A DNA stretch of 43,753 bases, taken from positions 1-43,753 of the forward strand of contig DXBX01000090.1 of NCBI GenBank assembly GCA_019116285.1, in the 5' to 3' direction. How positions within the stretch are numbered: the stretch's first letter is position 1; each line of letters opens with the position of its first letter. The DNA is from Candidatus Bacteroides merdigallinarum. GTDB taxonomy: Bacteria; Bacteroidota; Bacteroidia; Bacteroidales; Bacteroidaceae. The notes beneath the pieces were generated by a model. That model saw only the letters and a program-made list of their open reading frames with translations, was not told the DNA's origin and did not search any database. Position numbers and translations under genes: made by a program. Shown here in pieces: positions 9,068 through 17,668 of this stretch.

Positions 9068-12000
9068 TTAGAAGTTAAGTTCAAATCCGAGCGACCAAGT
9101 CTTGTTCGGCGTGTACACATAGTCGGTAGAACCGCTGAAGTTGTACTGCGGGTCCATACCTTGCAAGTGCGAGAAGAGAGCCAGGTTGTCCACCGAAGCA
9201 AAGATGCGCACAGAGTTCAGCTTGGCTTTGTTCATCCACGTCTTCGGCAACGTGTAGCCCAGCGTGATGTTCTTGATGGCGAAGTACGAAGCATTCACCA
9301 GGAAGCGGTCGCTCGTAGCATAGGCACCGGAAATCTCTATGCGGGGAACGTCCGTGATGTCGCCCGGCTTCTGCCAGCGGCGCAGGGCGTGTTCGTTCCA
9401 GCCATTGTTGTAATAGAGGTTTTCCATAGAAGCCTGATACAAGCTGTCGAATACCTTGCCGCCAATGGAGTAGGAGGCCAGGAACGAGAAGTCGATACCC
9501 TTCCAGGACAAGTCGGTACCGATGCTGCCATACAGGTCAGGAATACGGCTGCCCATGTAGTACTTGCTGTTGGTTGCCTTCTGATAGTCGCTCGAGATGT
9601 ATTCCTCGCCCACGCGGTTGCCTTGGGCATCGGTGTCATATACCCAATAGAGCTGGGCACCTGTGGCCGGGTCTACGCCGGCAGCCTTGGACATGTAGAA
9701 TGTGTTGATAGGCATGCCTTCCTTGATGCTGTAGATACCGCTGATGATTTCAGGTGATTCACCCGTCAGCTTCAGAACCTTGTTCTTTACGGTAGAACCC
9801 ATCCACGTGATGTTCCATGTCAAGTCGTTGGTCTTGACGGGAGTCACTTTCACTTCAAATTCGAAACCGCTGTTGCGCATGTCACCGATGTTGGCATTGT
9901 AACCGTTGAAACCGGTAGAAGTAGCCATCGGGTAGTTCAGCAGCATGTCCGTTGTCTTCTTGTTGTAATACTCGGCATTGATGCTCAAGCGGCTGTCAAA
10001 CATCATGGCCTCGATGCCGACGTTGAAGTTGCCGCTCTTTTCCCATGAAACATTGCGGTTCTCCAGTGTCGAGATGAAGCCACCGATCTGGTCTTCATTG
10101 GGCCATCCCAGGTCATAAAGGCTCTGCCAAGCGTAGAGGGTGCTCAGGTTGTCGTTACCTTGCTGGCCGTAGCTGACCTTCAGCGACAGGTTGTCCAGCC
10201 AAGTCAAATCCTCCATGAATCCTTCCTTGGAAATACGCCAGTTGGCTCCGACCGACCAGAACGTACCCCAACGGTTGTCCTTATAGAAGCGGGAAGAACC
10301 GTCTCTACGTACAGAAGCGTCAAAGTAATACTTCTCGTCGAAATTGTAGTTGAAACGACCCAGCCACGATTCGATGCGGTAATTGTTCGTATAAGAGTCT
10401 GCGGCATACAGCGTCGTACCCGGACGGAGTTCCAGGATGCCATCCACCAGGTTCGTCTTACCGGCAGTCAGGTATTCATATTTATAAGCGTAGAACTCGT
10501 GACCGGCCAGGATGTCGAAATTGTGCAAACCGAAAGAACGGTTCCAAGTCAGCAACTGGTTGAACGTGTAGCTCTGTGTGCGGGCATTGTACTTCTGGAT
10601 CAGACCACCGGCAGCTGCCTGGTTACCATGGTGCATGTTCATATAGTTCATCTGCAACTGGTTGACATAGTCCATACCGAAGTTGACGTTCAGCTTCAAG
10701 CCTTTGAATACGCCGAACTTGTCGCTGTCCGAACCCAGCGTGATGCCTGTACGCAAGCCGGCAACGTCATTCTTCACGTTCGACTTGTCATCTACCAGAC
10801 CACCCAGCGGGTTGAAATCGTTATAGCTGCCCGGACGGCCGCCTTCACCATAGTCCAGTTGCGGATTACCGTTGGCATCCAATGCGTTGTTGCCGTCAGC
10901 GTCCTTCACATACATCGGGAACAAAGGCGAAGCGAATTGGGCCGAGTACCATACGTTGGATTGTGAAGAACCGTCATATTGGCTATAGTTGGTGTATGAA
11001 TGAGCCAGTGACAAGTTCACGTTGGCTTTGAACCATTCCGTTACTTCCGTCGATACATTGGCACGTCCGCTGTAACGCTGGAAATTCGTCGTTTTCAAGA
11101 TACCGTCCTCGTTCAGATAGCTCAGTGAGAACATATATTTGGTCTTTTCCGTACCGCCGCTCACCTGGAACTGATGTTCATGACGGAAAGCGCGGTTCTG
11201 CAGCAGGGCATCCATCCAGTTCTCATTCCATGCAGCCTGTGCATCAGCGCGCACCATGCCTGTAGTCGGATCGATGATATTGTTCCATGTATAGTTCTTG
11301 AAGGGATTGTAGAGCTCTCCACCCAGTGTGGCACCCAAATCCTCGCGGGCAGCAGCCTCGGCATCTGCCCAAGCATAACCATTGGTGAAGGCATAGCCAT
11401 TACGCAAAGCTTCGTAAGTCAACTGCACGAAGTCCTTTTGGCCTACCATGGCATACTCATCGATAGCACGCGATGCCCAGCCCACCGTAGAACGCCATGT
11501 CACCTTTGCCTTACCTTCCTTACCTTGTTTGGTCGTGATCATGATGACACCATTGGCACCACGGGCACCATACAAAGCACCGGCGGAAGCGTCCTTCAAG
11601 ATGGTCATGGATTCAATATCCGACGGGTTGATGTCGGACAGCGAGCCATCGTAAGGAATACCGTCCACTACATACAACGGAGAAGAGGAAGCATTGATAG
11701 AACCATAACCACGGATGATAACCGAAGCCGATTCACCCGGCTGGCCCGAACCCGAAGTCGTCAGGATACCCGTTGCCTGTCCTTCCAAGCCCTTCGTCAC
11801 GTTCGTAATAGGACGAGACTCCAGCTTTTCATTACTAATAGTAGAGGCAGAACCGGTAAACGAGGACTTCTTCGCCGTACCGTAGGCAACCACCATCACC
11901 TCATCCAGCACCTCCGCGTTGGTTTTCATTCTGATCGTCATATTCGGCTGAATATCAACCTCTTCCGTGTGCATACCCACGAAGGAAATAACCAGCGTTC

Positions 12001-12211
12001 CCGCGGAACTTGGTACGTTCGACAAGGTGAACTTACCATCTACGTCAGTAATAGTACCTTGTTGGGTACCTTTTACTTGTACTGACGCTCCGATCACCGG
12101 CTGCCCGTCTTCATCAGAAATCACAACACCTGTGACCCTCTGAGTCTGGGCAGTCACCAAGCCTATCCCGACAAAGAGACAGGCCAATAACAGCATTAAT
12201 TTTCTTTTCAT
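9068..12211 (-). CDS. SusC/RagA-family TonB-dependent transporter, complete and currently promoter-linked
   Basis: A 1047-residue outer-membrane transporter, energised by TonB, for oligosaccharide or peptide import together with SusD. Signal peptide is residues 1-21 (MKRKLMLLLACLFVGIGLVTA). A CarboxypepD_reg-like domain follows (about 25-100). The plug contains the SusC/RagA signature (DASAGALYGARGANGVIMITTK, about 205-230). The barrel runs to the terminal aromatic WSLGFELNF. It is the only one of four susC genes in the window with a start codon, signal peptide and promoter. Codons 66-72 (VPSSAGT) contain the 19-bp recombination core, so residues 1-66 form an exchangeable N-terminal module and the remainder a swappable receptor body. 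First gene of the leftward operon with susD and a lipoprotein. Confidence 0.96.
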   Translation of the reverse strand: MKRKLMLLLACLFVGIGLVTAQTQRVTGVVISDEDGQPVIGASVQVKGTQQGTITDVDGKFTLSNVPSSAGTLVISFVGMHTEEVDIQPNMTIRMKTNAEVLDEVMVVAYGTAKKSSFTGSASTISNEKLESRPITNVTKGLEGQATGILTTSGSGQPGESASVIIRGYGSINASSSPLYVVDGIPYDGSLSDINPSDIESMTILKDASAGALYGARGANGVIMITTKQGKEGKAKVTWRSTVGWASRAIDEYAMVGQKDFVQLTYEALRNGYAFTNGYAWADAEAAAREDLGATLGGELYNPFKNYTWNNIIDPTTGMVRADAQAAWNENWMDALLQNRAFRHEHQFQVSGGTEKTKYMFSLSYLNEDGILKTTNFQRYSGRANVSTEVTEWFKANVNLSLAHSYTNYSQYDGSSQSNVWYSAQFASPLFPMYVKDADGNNALDANGNPQLDYGEGGRPGSYNDFNPLGGLVDDKSNVKNDVAGLRTGITLGSDSDKFGVFKGLKLNVNFGMDYVNQLQMNYMNMHHGNQAAAGGLIQKYNARTQSYTFNQLLTWNRSFGLHNFDILAGHEFYAYKYEYLTAGKTNLVDGILELRPGTTLYAADSYTNNYRIESWLGRFNYNFDEKYYFDASVRRDGSSRFYKDNRWGTFWSVGANWRISKEGFMEDLTWLDNLSLKVSYGQQGNDNLSTLYAWQSLYDLGWPNEDQIGGFISTLENRNVSWEKSGNFNVGIEAMMFDSRLSINAEYYNKKTTDMLLNYPMATSTGFNGYNANIGDMRNSGFEFEVKVTPVKTNDLTWNITWMGSTVKNKVLKLTGESPEIISGIYSIKEGMPINTFYMSKAAGVDPATGAQLYWVYDTDAQGNRVGEEYISSDYQKATNSKYYMGSRIPDLYGSIGTDLSWKGIDFSFLASYSIGGKVFDSLYQASMENLYYNNGWNEHALRRWQKPGDITDVPRIEISGAYATSDRFLVNASYFAIKNITLGYTLPKTWMNKAKLNSVRIFASVDNLALFSHLQGMDPQYNFSGSTDYVYTPNKTWSLGFELNF
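11997..12015 (-). repeat. Shufflon recombination core, expressed copy
   Basis: TACCAAGTTCCGCGGGAAC on the minus strand, from base 2 of codon 66 to base 2 of codon 72 of the complete susC. It is inverted relative to identical copies at 14639, 21148 and 28355. The inner part GTTCC-GCG-GGAAC is an inverted repeat, as expected for a tyrosine-recombinase site. Identity with the cassette 2 site continues for nine more bases into the body (GCTGGTTAT). Confidence 0.9.
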
Positions 12212-12267
12212 AAATTCTCTCTTAAAGTTTAACTTTACATTAATTGATTCTTTACTCTAACAGGTTG

Positions 12268-12298
12268 CAAATATATTAATAAATATGAATGCTGCAAT
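12268..12298 (-). promoter_or_regulatory. Bacteroidetes-type promoter of the susC expression module
   Basis: On the minus strand, -7 box TATATTTG (12275-12268) fits the consensus TAnnTTTG. A -33-like ATTG (12298-12295) lies 19 bases upstream. Transcription would begin about 50 bp before the susC ATG at 12211. No equivalent is seen in front of the other three susC genes. Confidence 0.7.
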
Positions 12299-12597
12299 TG
12301 ATTCTTTGAAAAAACCTTGTATTTCTATCAATTTGTTACATTCTCTGCCGTATTTATGCTGAATAACACGTTTTTCTCCGTAAAAAGGGTTGCTAACATT
12401 GTAACGTAGTTGCAATATGCACAGCATTTCTTCCCCTTTTCTTTTAAGGAATGCAGGTTTTTTAAAACAAAATGGTTAAAAAAGCAGGAGAAAACTTACC
12501 CTTTCCGCCTCATTAGTGGTTCCTGTTACTCCGAATACGTGCAAACTTTGCATCCCAAGCGGCAGTTTATCCCGTCTTTTTGTAGTTGAAACAGGTC

Positions 12598-12605
12598 TAT
12601 ATTTG
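12598..12605 (+). promoter_or_regulatory. -7 promoter box of the recombinase gene
   Basis: TATATTTG matches TAnnTTTG. A TTTG at 12579-12582 is only 15 bases upstream, shorter than the usual spacing, so the -33 assignment is weak. A start of transcription near 12612 would rule out the upstream TTG codon at 12586 and supports the ATG at 12664. The gap 12212-12663 holds this box, the divergent susC promoter and otherwise A/T-rich DNA. Confidence 0.55.
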
Positions 12606-12663
12606 CTTTTTTGCCGGGGATATTGCCCTCCGTCTTGACAATGTGAACCTCAATTTAGAAAAG

Positions 12664-13827
12664 ATGGATAAAATAGTTTACAAACTGGTGTACAACCGGA
12701 AAAGAGCCCTCAATCGCAGAGGGATGGCGCTGGTGCAAGTGGAGGCTTACCAGTACGGCCGGAAAAGGTATTTCTCCACACATATCTATCTGAAGCCCGA
12801 GCAATGGGATGCACGGCGCAAACGGGTACGAAACCACCCAAACGCCGAAGCGCTGAACCGTCGGCTCTCTGAGCAACTCAGTGACATGGAACAGCGGGAA
12901 CTACGGCTCTGGCGGCAGGGAAGACAGGTCTCGCCGGAGTTGCTGAAAGAAGAAGCGGGAATAACGTCTTGCAATGAGACTTCTTTCACGGACTTCATGG
13001 AACGAGAAGTGAGGCAGGCTGCCGTGAAGGAGAGTACCCGCCGCAATCTGTTCTCCACCTTGCGGCTGCTGCGCGCCTTCCGTCCGCGGATTCTCTTTGC
13101 TGACCTGACTTTTGAGCTTCTGGCAGAGTTTGAGTATTTCCTGCGGCAACGGGGATATCATGTCAATACCATTGCCAAACATTTGAAGCATCTAAAGCAG
13201 CAGGTGAATGCCGCTATTCGAAAGAAAGGGCCGATGATGCAGGCTCATCCTTTCCGGGACTATAAGATCAAGACCACCGATTATCGGCATACGCATCTGA
13301 CGCCGGATGAACTGGAAAGGCTGGAAAGGTTGTGTCTGACCGGAAGGCGGCTGGGTTTACAGAAGACCTTGGATGCTTTCCTGTTCTGCTGTTATGCCGG
13401 ACTGCGCTATTCCGACTTTACGGCACTCCGACCCGAAAACATTGTGTACATAGGCCGGGAGCGTTGGCTGATGTACCGGTCGGTGAAGGCGAAAACCGAA
13501 GTCCGCCTGCCGCTCTACTTGCTCTTCGATGGCAAGGGAGTGAACTTACTGGACAAGTATGGCGGGAGGCTGACGGACTTCTTCCGACTGAAGAACAACT
13601 CGAACGTCAACAAGCAACTCCGCCTGTTAGGACAAATGGCCGGATTGGAAAAGCACATCTCCTTTCACACGGCCCGACATACCAACGCTACCTTATTAAT
13701 ATATAAGGGAGTCAGCATTACAACTGTTCAAAAGCTGTTAGGGCATAAGAATGTACGGACTACACAAGGCTACGCTGCGGTGATGGATCGTACGCTTGTA
13801 CACGACTTGGAGCGACATAAGGACTAA
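12664..13827 (+). CDS. Tyrosine site-specific recombinase, probable shufflon invertase
   Basis: A 387-residue tyrosine recombinase of the Bacteroidetes integrase type. An N-terminal arm-binding domain (IVYKLVYNRKRALNRRG, then FSTHIYLKPEQWD) is followed by a SAM-like core-binding domain (about 105-205) and a catalytic domain with all expected residues: R248 (GLRYSD), H335 and R338 (FHTARH), H361 (LLGH) and nucleophile Y370 (QGYA). The open frame reaches back to a TTG at 12586, but this lies upstream of the -7 promoter box, so the ATG at 12664 is chosen. The gene diverges from the expressed susC and travels with its promoter and N-terminal coding sequence inside every predicted inversion. It is the only complete recombinase in the window and the natural candidate for acting on the 19-bp cores; that assignment is inference. 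Confidence 0.93.
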   Translation: MDKIVYKLVYNRKRALNRRGMALVQVEAYQYGRKRYFSTHIYLKPEQWDARRKRVRNHPNAEALNRRLSEQLSDMEQRELRLWRQGRQVSPELLKEEAGITSCNETSFTDFMEREVRQAAVKESTRRNLFSTLRLLRAFRPRILFADLTFELLAEFEYFLRQRGYHVNTIAKHLKHLKQQVNAAIRKKGPMMQAHPFRDYKIKTTDYRHTHLTPDELERLERLCLTGRRLGLQKTLDAFLFCCYAGLRYSDFTALRPENIVYIGRERWLMYRSVKAKTEVRLPLYLLFDGKGVNLLDKYGGRLTDFFRLKNNSNVNKQLRLLGQMAGLEKHISFHTARHTNATLLIYKGVSITTVQKLLGHKNVRTTQGYAAVMDRTLVHDLERHKD

Positions 13828-13865
13828 GGCATAATAGAAATCTGGTTTAAGCGCGGAGGAATTTA

Positions 13866-13945
13866 CGATAGAGCTATCGTCAGCCTGCGATAGAGCTATC
13901 GTTGGCCTGCGATAGAGCTATCGTTAGCCTGCGATAGGGCTATCG
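13866..13945. repeat. Four-unit 22-bp tandem array with CGATAGAGCTATCG cores
   Basis: Near-palindromic 14-bp cores CGATAGAGCTATCG begin at 13866, 13888 and 13910, and CGATAGGGCTATCG at 13932, each 22 bp apart. Seven of the eight linker bases are nearly constant (TnnGCCTG). The array starts 38 bp past the recombinase stop. Adjacent cores can pair in RNA, but no T tract follows. Confidence 0.9.
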
Positions 13946-14104
13946 CAAAGTTACGGACAAAGTAAATATCGCCTACGCACCGACGTGGTGTACATAGCTG
14001 CCGGAAAGACATGTAAGGTGCGGGAAAGTATAGATTACATTTCTTGACATAAACAATTCCTGCTGCCTTTACACAACCGGCTGTACAAGTTCTTTCCCAA
14101 CTGA

Positions 14105-14183
14105 TCAACTGATTACTTTTCCTGCCATCAACTGATGGGAGTGGAAGCCGTCAGTTAAACGCTCGACAAGTCGTCAGTTGATC
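14105..14183. repeat. Four-unit 23-bp-spaced TCAACTGAT / TCAGTT array
   Basis: TCAACTGAT occurs at 14105 and 14128; its complement-type forms TCAGTTAA at 14151 and TCAGTTGATC at 14174. All steps are 23 bp, with units 1-2 and 3-4 in opposite orientation. The outermost pair GATCAACTGA (14103) and TCAGTTGATC (14174) are exact reverse complements. The remaining DNA from 13946 to 14435 shows no gene. Confidence 0.7.
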
Positions 14184-14435
14184 ACTCGGGCAGTCTTGTA
14201 TTGTTTGTTTATATGACTAAAAATCAATGATTTAATTTTTTATTGGCAGCAAGAATAAAAGGACGAAAGACGGTGGATGGCATACGGGGCAGTCATTGGC
14301 AGCAGTGGAACTGAAGCATCAAATATCTGTACATTACGCCTTCCTTCCTATCGCAATCCTCACTTTTCCAGCATGGCAGACTTCAAGAATCATCAGCCCC
14401 ATTTCTACTGTTTTTTTGAGCATCCCTAAGAAGTC

Positions 14436-14570
14436 AGTAGAAAACAGGTATCACTAACCATGAAGATGAACCACAAAAAACAGTTGTGTATGAATTAGAT
14501 ACAACAGGAACGGGTAGAAACTAGGTAGAAAAAGTGTCGCGCAATATCTCCTAACCGGCTGGAAATCAAT
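14436..14570 (+). repeat. Accessory-site region of cassette 1
   Basis: AGTAGAAAACAGGTA (14436-14450) and GGTAGAAACTAGGTA (14513-14527) are 77 bp apart, followed by CTGGAAATCAAT at 14559. The second repeat starts 126 bp before the core at 14639. The same elements with the same spacing precede cassettes 2 and 3. Probably binding sites for the recombinase arm domain or a cofactor (inference). Confidence 0.7.
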
Positions 14571-14638
14571 CCCCACTTTTAGAAAGACGGAGTTCAGATT
14601 TCTGTTCTAATCCACTGATATTCAATAAAGAAAGAACA

Positions 14639-14657
14639 TACCAAGTTCCGCGGGAAC
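14639..14657 (+). repeat. Shufflon recombination core, silent cassette 1
   Basis: TACCAAGTTCCGCGGGAAC, identical to the core inside the expressed susC but in opposite orientation. It sits at the 5' edge of the truncated susC reading frame; an in-frame TAA lies 10 bases upstream (14626-14628). Confidence 0.9.
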
Positions 14658-17646
14658 TATCGTAGTATCTTACGTGGGCATGCACACGGAAGAGGTTGAT
14701 ATTCAGCCGAATATGACTATCAGAATGAGAACCAATGCGGAATTGCTGGACGAGGTATTGGTTACTGCCTATGGAACTGCCAAACGTTCGGCATTTACGG
14801 GTTCTGCCAGTGTGGTTTCTTCAGAAGACATCGGCAAGATTCAGACTAGCAATGTGGCCAACGCCCTAACAGGTAAGGTGGCCGGTGTTCAGTTGAACAA
14901 CACGACTGGCCAGCCGGGTGCCTCGTCGCCTTCTATCCGTATTCGCGGTATCAGCTCCATCACAGCCGGGAATGACCCGCTGATTATCGTGGATGGTGTG
15001 CCTTTTGACGGTGATCTGAACAACTTGAACTCGCAGGATATCGAGAGCATGACGGTGTTGAAAGATGCCGCTTCTAATGCCTTGTATGGTGCGCGCGGTG
15101 CCAACGGTGTCATTATGGTGACAACTAAGAAGGGCAGCAGTGGGCAAGCCACGGTGACGGTGGATGCCAAGTGGGGTGTCAATTCACGTGCCACACGCGA
15201 TTATGACGTAATTCGTGACCCCGGACTGTATTATGAAATGTATTATGGTGCATTGAACAATTACTTCCTGGGCCGTGGCATGAGTACGGCTGATGCTTAT
15301 CAGATGGCTGTAACCAATATGACACAGTCGGGAGACTATGGCCTTGGCTATAATGTATTCAGTGTACCCAACGGAGAGTATCTCATTAACCAGGACGGCA
15401 AACTGAATCCCCATGCCACGTTGGGCAATCTGGTGGATATCAACGGCCAACAATATCTGGTACGTCCGGACAACTGGTTGGACGAGACCTATCGCAGCGG
15501 CCTTCGCCAGGAATATAATGTCAGCGTGACAGCCGGCAATGACAAGTCATCTTTCTACGCTTCCGTGAACTACCTGGACAATGAAGGTATCACGGCCAAA
15601 TCGGACTACAAGCGTCTGACAGGTCGCTTGAAGGCTGATTATCAAGTAAAAGATTGGCTGAAGGTCGGTGCCAACATGGCTTATACGCACTTTGATGCAG
15701 ATATGTTGGGATCAGATGGTGCCCGCGGCAATTCGGGTAATGTGTTCTCTATAGCCACGGAAATAGCGCCGATTTATCCCATGTATTTGCGTGATGGCAA
15801 CGGAAACATCATGCAAGACAGCAACGGCTTCACTTGGTATGACTTTGGCGATCGCAGCAACGGAGGCATGGTTCGTCCCATTTACCCAGGCTCCAATGCG
15901 GTAGCGGAGACTTTGTTGAATACAAACAATGCAGAAGGCAATGCCATCAATGCCAACGGTTTCTTTGAGATTCGTTTTCTCAAAGATTTCAAGTTTACTT
16001 CGACAAACAGTGTATATGTGGATGAAACACGCACCAGCAATGTGACCAATCCTTTCTATGGACAATACGCAGATTCCAATGGTATCTTATATAAGTATCA
16101 CACGCGCGACCTGTCGTATAACTTCCAGCAATTGCTGACCTGGAAGCACAGTTTCGGCGAACACAATGTGGATGTGATGCTGGGTCATGAATCCTACCGT
16201 AGCAAGTATTACTATTTGATGGGCAATAAGAACAACATGTTCGATCCCAGCAATATCGAACTGGCAGGTGCCATCACAAACGGAAGTGTAGATTCGTACA
16301 CCACGGATTATAACACGGAAGGTTATTTCGGCCGCATACAATATGACTTTGCCGAAAGATATTTCGTATCCGGTTCTTACCGCCGTGATGCATCCAGTCG
16401 CTTCCATCCGGACAACCGCTGGGGAAACTTCTGGTCGGCTAGTGCAGCCTGGAACATTACACACGAGGATTGGTTTGACGTGGAATGGATTGACATGTTG
16501 AAGTTCAAGGTCTCTTATGGCCAACAGGGTAACGACAATATCAGCAACTATCTCTATGTGAATACCTATAATATCATCAATTCGTCTGGAAGTCCTGCCG
16601 CAGTGCCTGCCATGATGGGCAACAAGGACATCACATGGGAGACGAATGCCAACTTCAACATGGGCTTCGACTTTGAGTTCTTCAAGCAGCGTCTGAGCGG
16701 TACGATTGAGTTCTTCAACCGCAAGACTACCGATATGCTGTTCAGTTTCCCCTTGCCGCCGTCGTTGGGTTACACATCATACTATGCCAACGTGGGCGAC
16801 ATGCGCAATATGGGCTTGGAATTGGAGTTGAAAGGTACCCCCATCAAGACCCGCGACTTGGAGTGGAACATCGGCTTGAACCTGACACACTACAAGAACA
16901 AGGTGACTTATCTGCCCGACGAACGCAAGACAATGGAAGTAGATGGCGTGAGCGGATACAGCAGCGGCGACAAGTTCTACGGAGAAGGTATCTCGTTGTT
17001 TACCTATCGTCTGAACCGTTATGCAGGGGTTAACGAAGAAGGTGTAGCCCTCTACTATAAGAATGTGGTAGATCCGGAAACCGGCCAGGTAACCGGACTT
17101 GAAACCGTTACCAACCCGGCCGATGCCGATTATTATCTGTGTGGTACGGCACTGCCTGATGTATATGGCGGTTTCAACACGTCGTTGAATTACAAAGGCT
17201 TCGACTTCTCCATTGATTTTGCTTACCAGCTTGGCGGCCAGGTGTATGATGCGGATTACGCTACCATGATGGAGTCTCCCACTTCCCAAAGCCGAGGCAA
17301 TGCCTTCCACAAGGATTTGCTGAATGCTTGGTCTGCCGACAACACGGGCAGCAATATCCCCCGTCTCCAATATGGTGATTTGTACACGGCTTCCTCATCC
17401 GACCGTTTCTTGACCAGTGCCTCTTATCTTAGCTTGCAAAACATCACTGCAGGTTATACGCTTCCGGCACGATTCTGTCGCACTTTCGGTGTAGAAAAAT
17501 TACGTATCTATCTGGCTGCCGACAATGTGTATCTGTGGTCGAAACGTAAGGGTATGGATCCGCGCCAGAGCATTAGTGGCGACATCACAAACCAATACTA
17601 TGCGCCGATACGTACCATTTCGGGCGGTATATCATTAACATTCTAA
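14641..17646 (+). CDS. Silent SusC body, cassette 1 (no start codon, signal peptide or promoter)
   Basis: An intact 1001-codon frame that begins inside the recombination core (PSSAGTIVVSYVGMHTEE) and runs to the barrel end GGISLTF. It contains the CarboxypepD_reg tail, the plug signature (DAASNALYGARGANGVIMVTTKKG) and a full barrel. What is missing is exactly the first 66 codons present in the expressed susC. The first usable initiation codon would be a GTG at 14674, without secretion signal, so the gene should not give a functional receptor where it stands. After inversion at the core it would become a 1067-residue SusC. Absence of internal stops over 3 kb argues for recurrent expression and selection. 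Closest relative in the window is the SusC of cassette 2. Followed by its susD after 22 bp. Confidence 0.9.
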   Translation, partial: PSSAGTIVVSYVGMHTEEVDIQPNMTIRMRTNAELLDEVLVTAYGTAKRSAFTGSASVVSSEDIGKIQTSNVANALTGKVAGVQLNNTTGQPGASSPSIRIRGISSITAGNDPLIIVDGVPFDGDLNNLNSQDIESMTVLKDAASNALYGARGANGVIMVTTKKGSSGQATVTVDAKWGVNSRATRDYDVIRDPGLYYEMYYGALNNYFLGRGMSTADAYQMAVTNMTQSGDYGLGYNVFSVPNGEYLINQDGKLNPHATLGNLVDINGQQYLVRPDNWLDETYRSGLRQEYNVSVTAGNDKSSFYASVNYLDNEGITAKSDYKRLTGRLKADYQVKDWLKVGANMAYTHFDADMLGSDGARGNSGNVFSIATEIAPIYPMYLRDGNGNIMQDSNGFTWYDFGDRSNGGMVRPIYPGSNAVAETLLNTNNAEGNAINANGFFEIRFLKDFKFTSTNSVYVDETRTSNVTNPFYGQYADSNGILYKYHTRDLSYNFQQLLTWKHSFGEHNVDVMLGHESYRSKYYYLMGNKNNMFDPSNIELAGAITNGSVDSYTTDYNTEGYFGRIQYDFAERYFVSGSYRRDASSRFHPDNRWGNFWSASAAWNITHEDWFDVEWIDMLKFKVSYGQQGNDNISNYLYVNTYNIINSSGSPAAVPAMMGNKDITWETNANFNMGFDFEFFKQRLSGTIEFFNRKTTDMLFSFPLPPSLGYTSYYANVGDMRNMGLELELKGTPIKTRDLEWNIGLNLTHYKNKVTYLPDERKTMEVDGVSGYSSGDKFYGEGISLFTYRLNRYAGVNEEGVALYYKNVVDPETGQVTGLETVTNPADADYYLCGTALPDVYGGFNTSLNYKGFDFSIDFAYQLGGQVYDADYATMMESPTSQSRGNAFHKDLLNAWSADNTGSNIPRLQYGDLYTASSSDRFLTSASYLSLQNITAGYTLPARFCRTFGVEKLRIYLAADNVYLWSKRKGMDPRQSISGDITNQYYAPIRTISGGISLTF

Positions 17647-17668
17647 TCATTTAAAGTCACTTACTAGT

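Noticed and set aside
12055..12070. GGTA...GGTA pair inside the susC N-terminal codons as an accessory site for the expressed core
   Set aside because: Spacing and sequence differ from the conserved 15-mer, and the bases encode the conserved KGTQQGT segment, so chance is sufficient.
12586..12663. TTG start adding 26 residues to the recombinase
   Set aside because: It lies upstream of the -7 promoter box (12598-12605) and the added residues are not typical of the arm-binding domain, which begins at MDKIVYKLVYN.
13866..13945. Possible mini CRISPR array
   Set aside because: The period is only 22 bp, the linkers are about 8 bp and nearly constant, the cores are palindromic, and no cas genes are present.
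14641..17646. Reading the truncated susC genes as ordinary decaying pseudogenes
   Set aside because: All three start at the same 19-bp site in the same phase, have no stops over about 3 kb, and share upstream site architecture, which fits silent cassettes better than independent decay.
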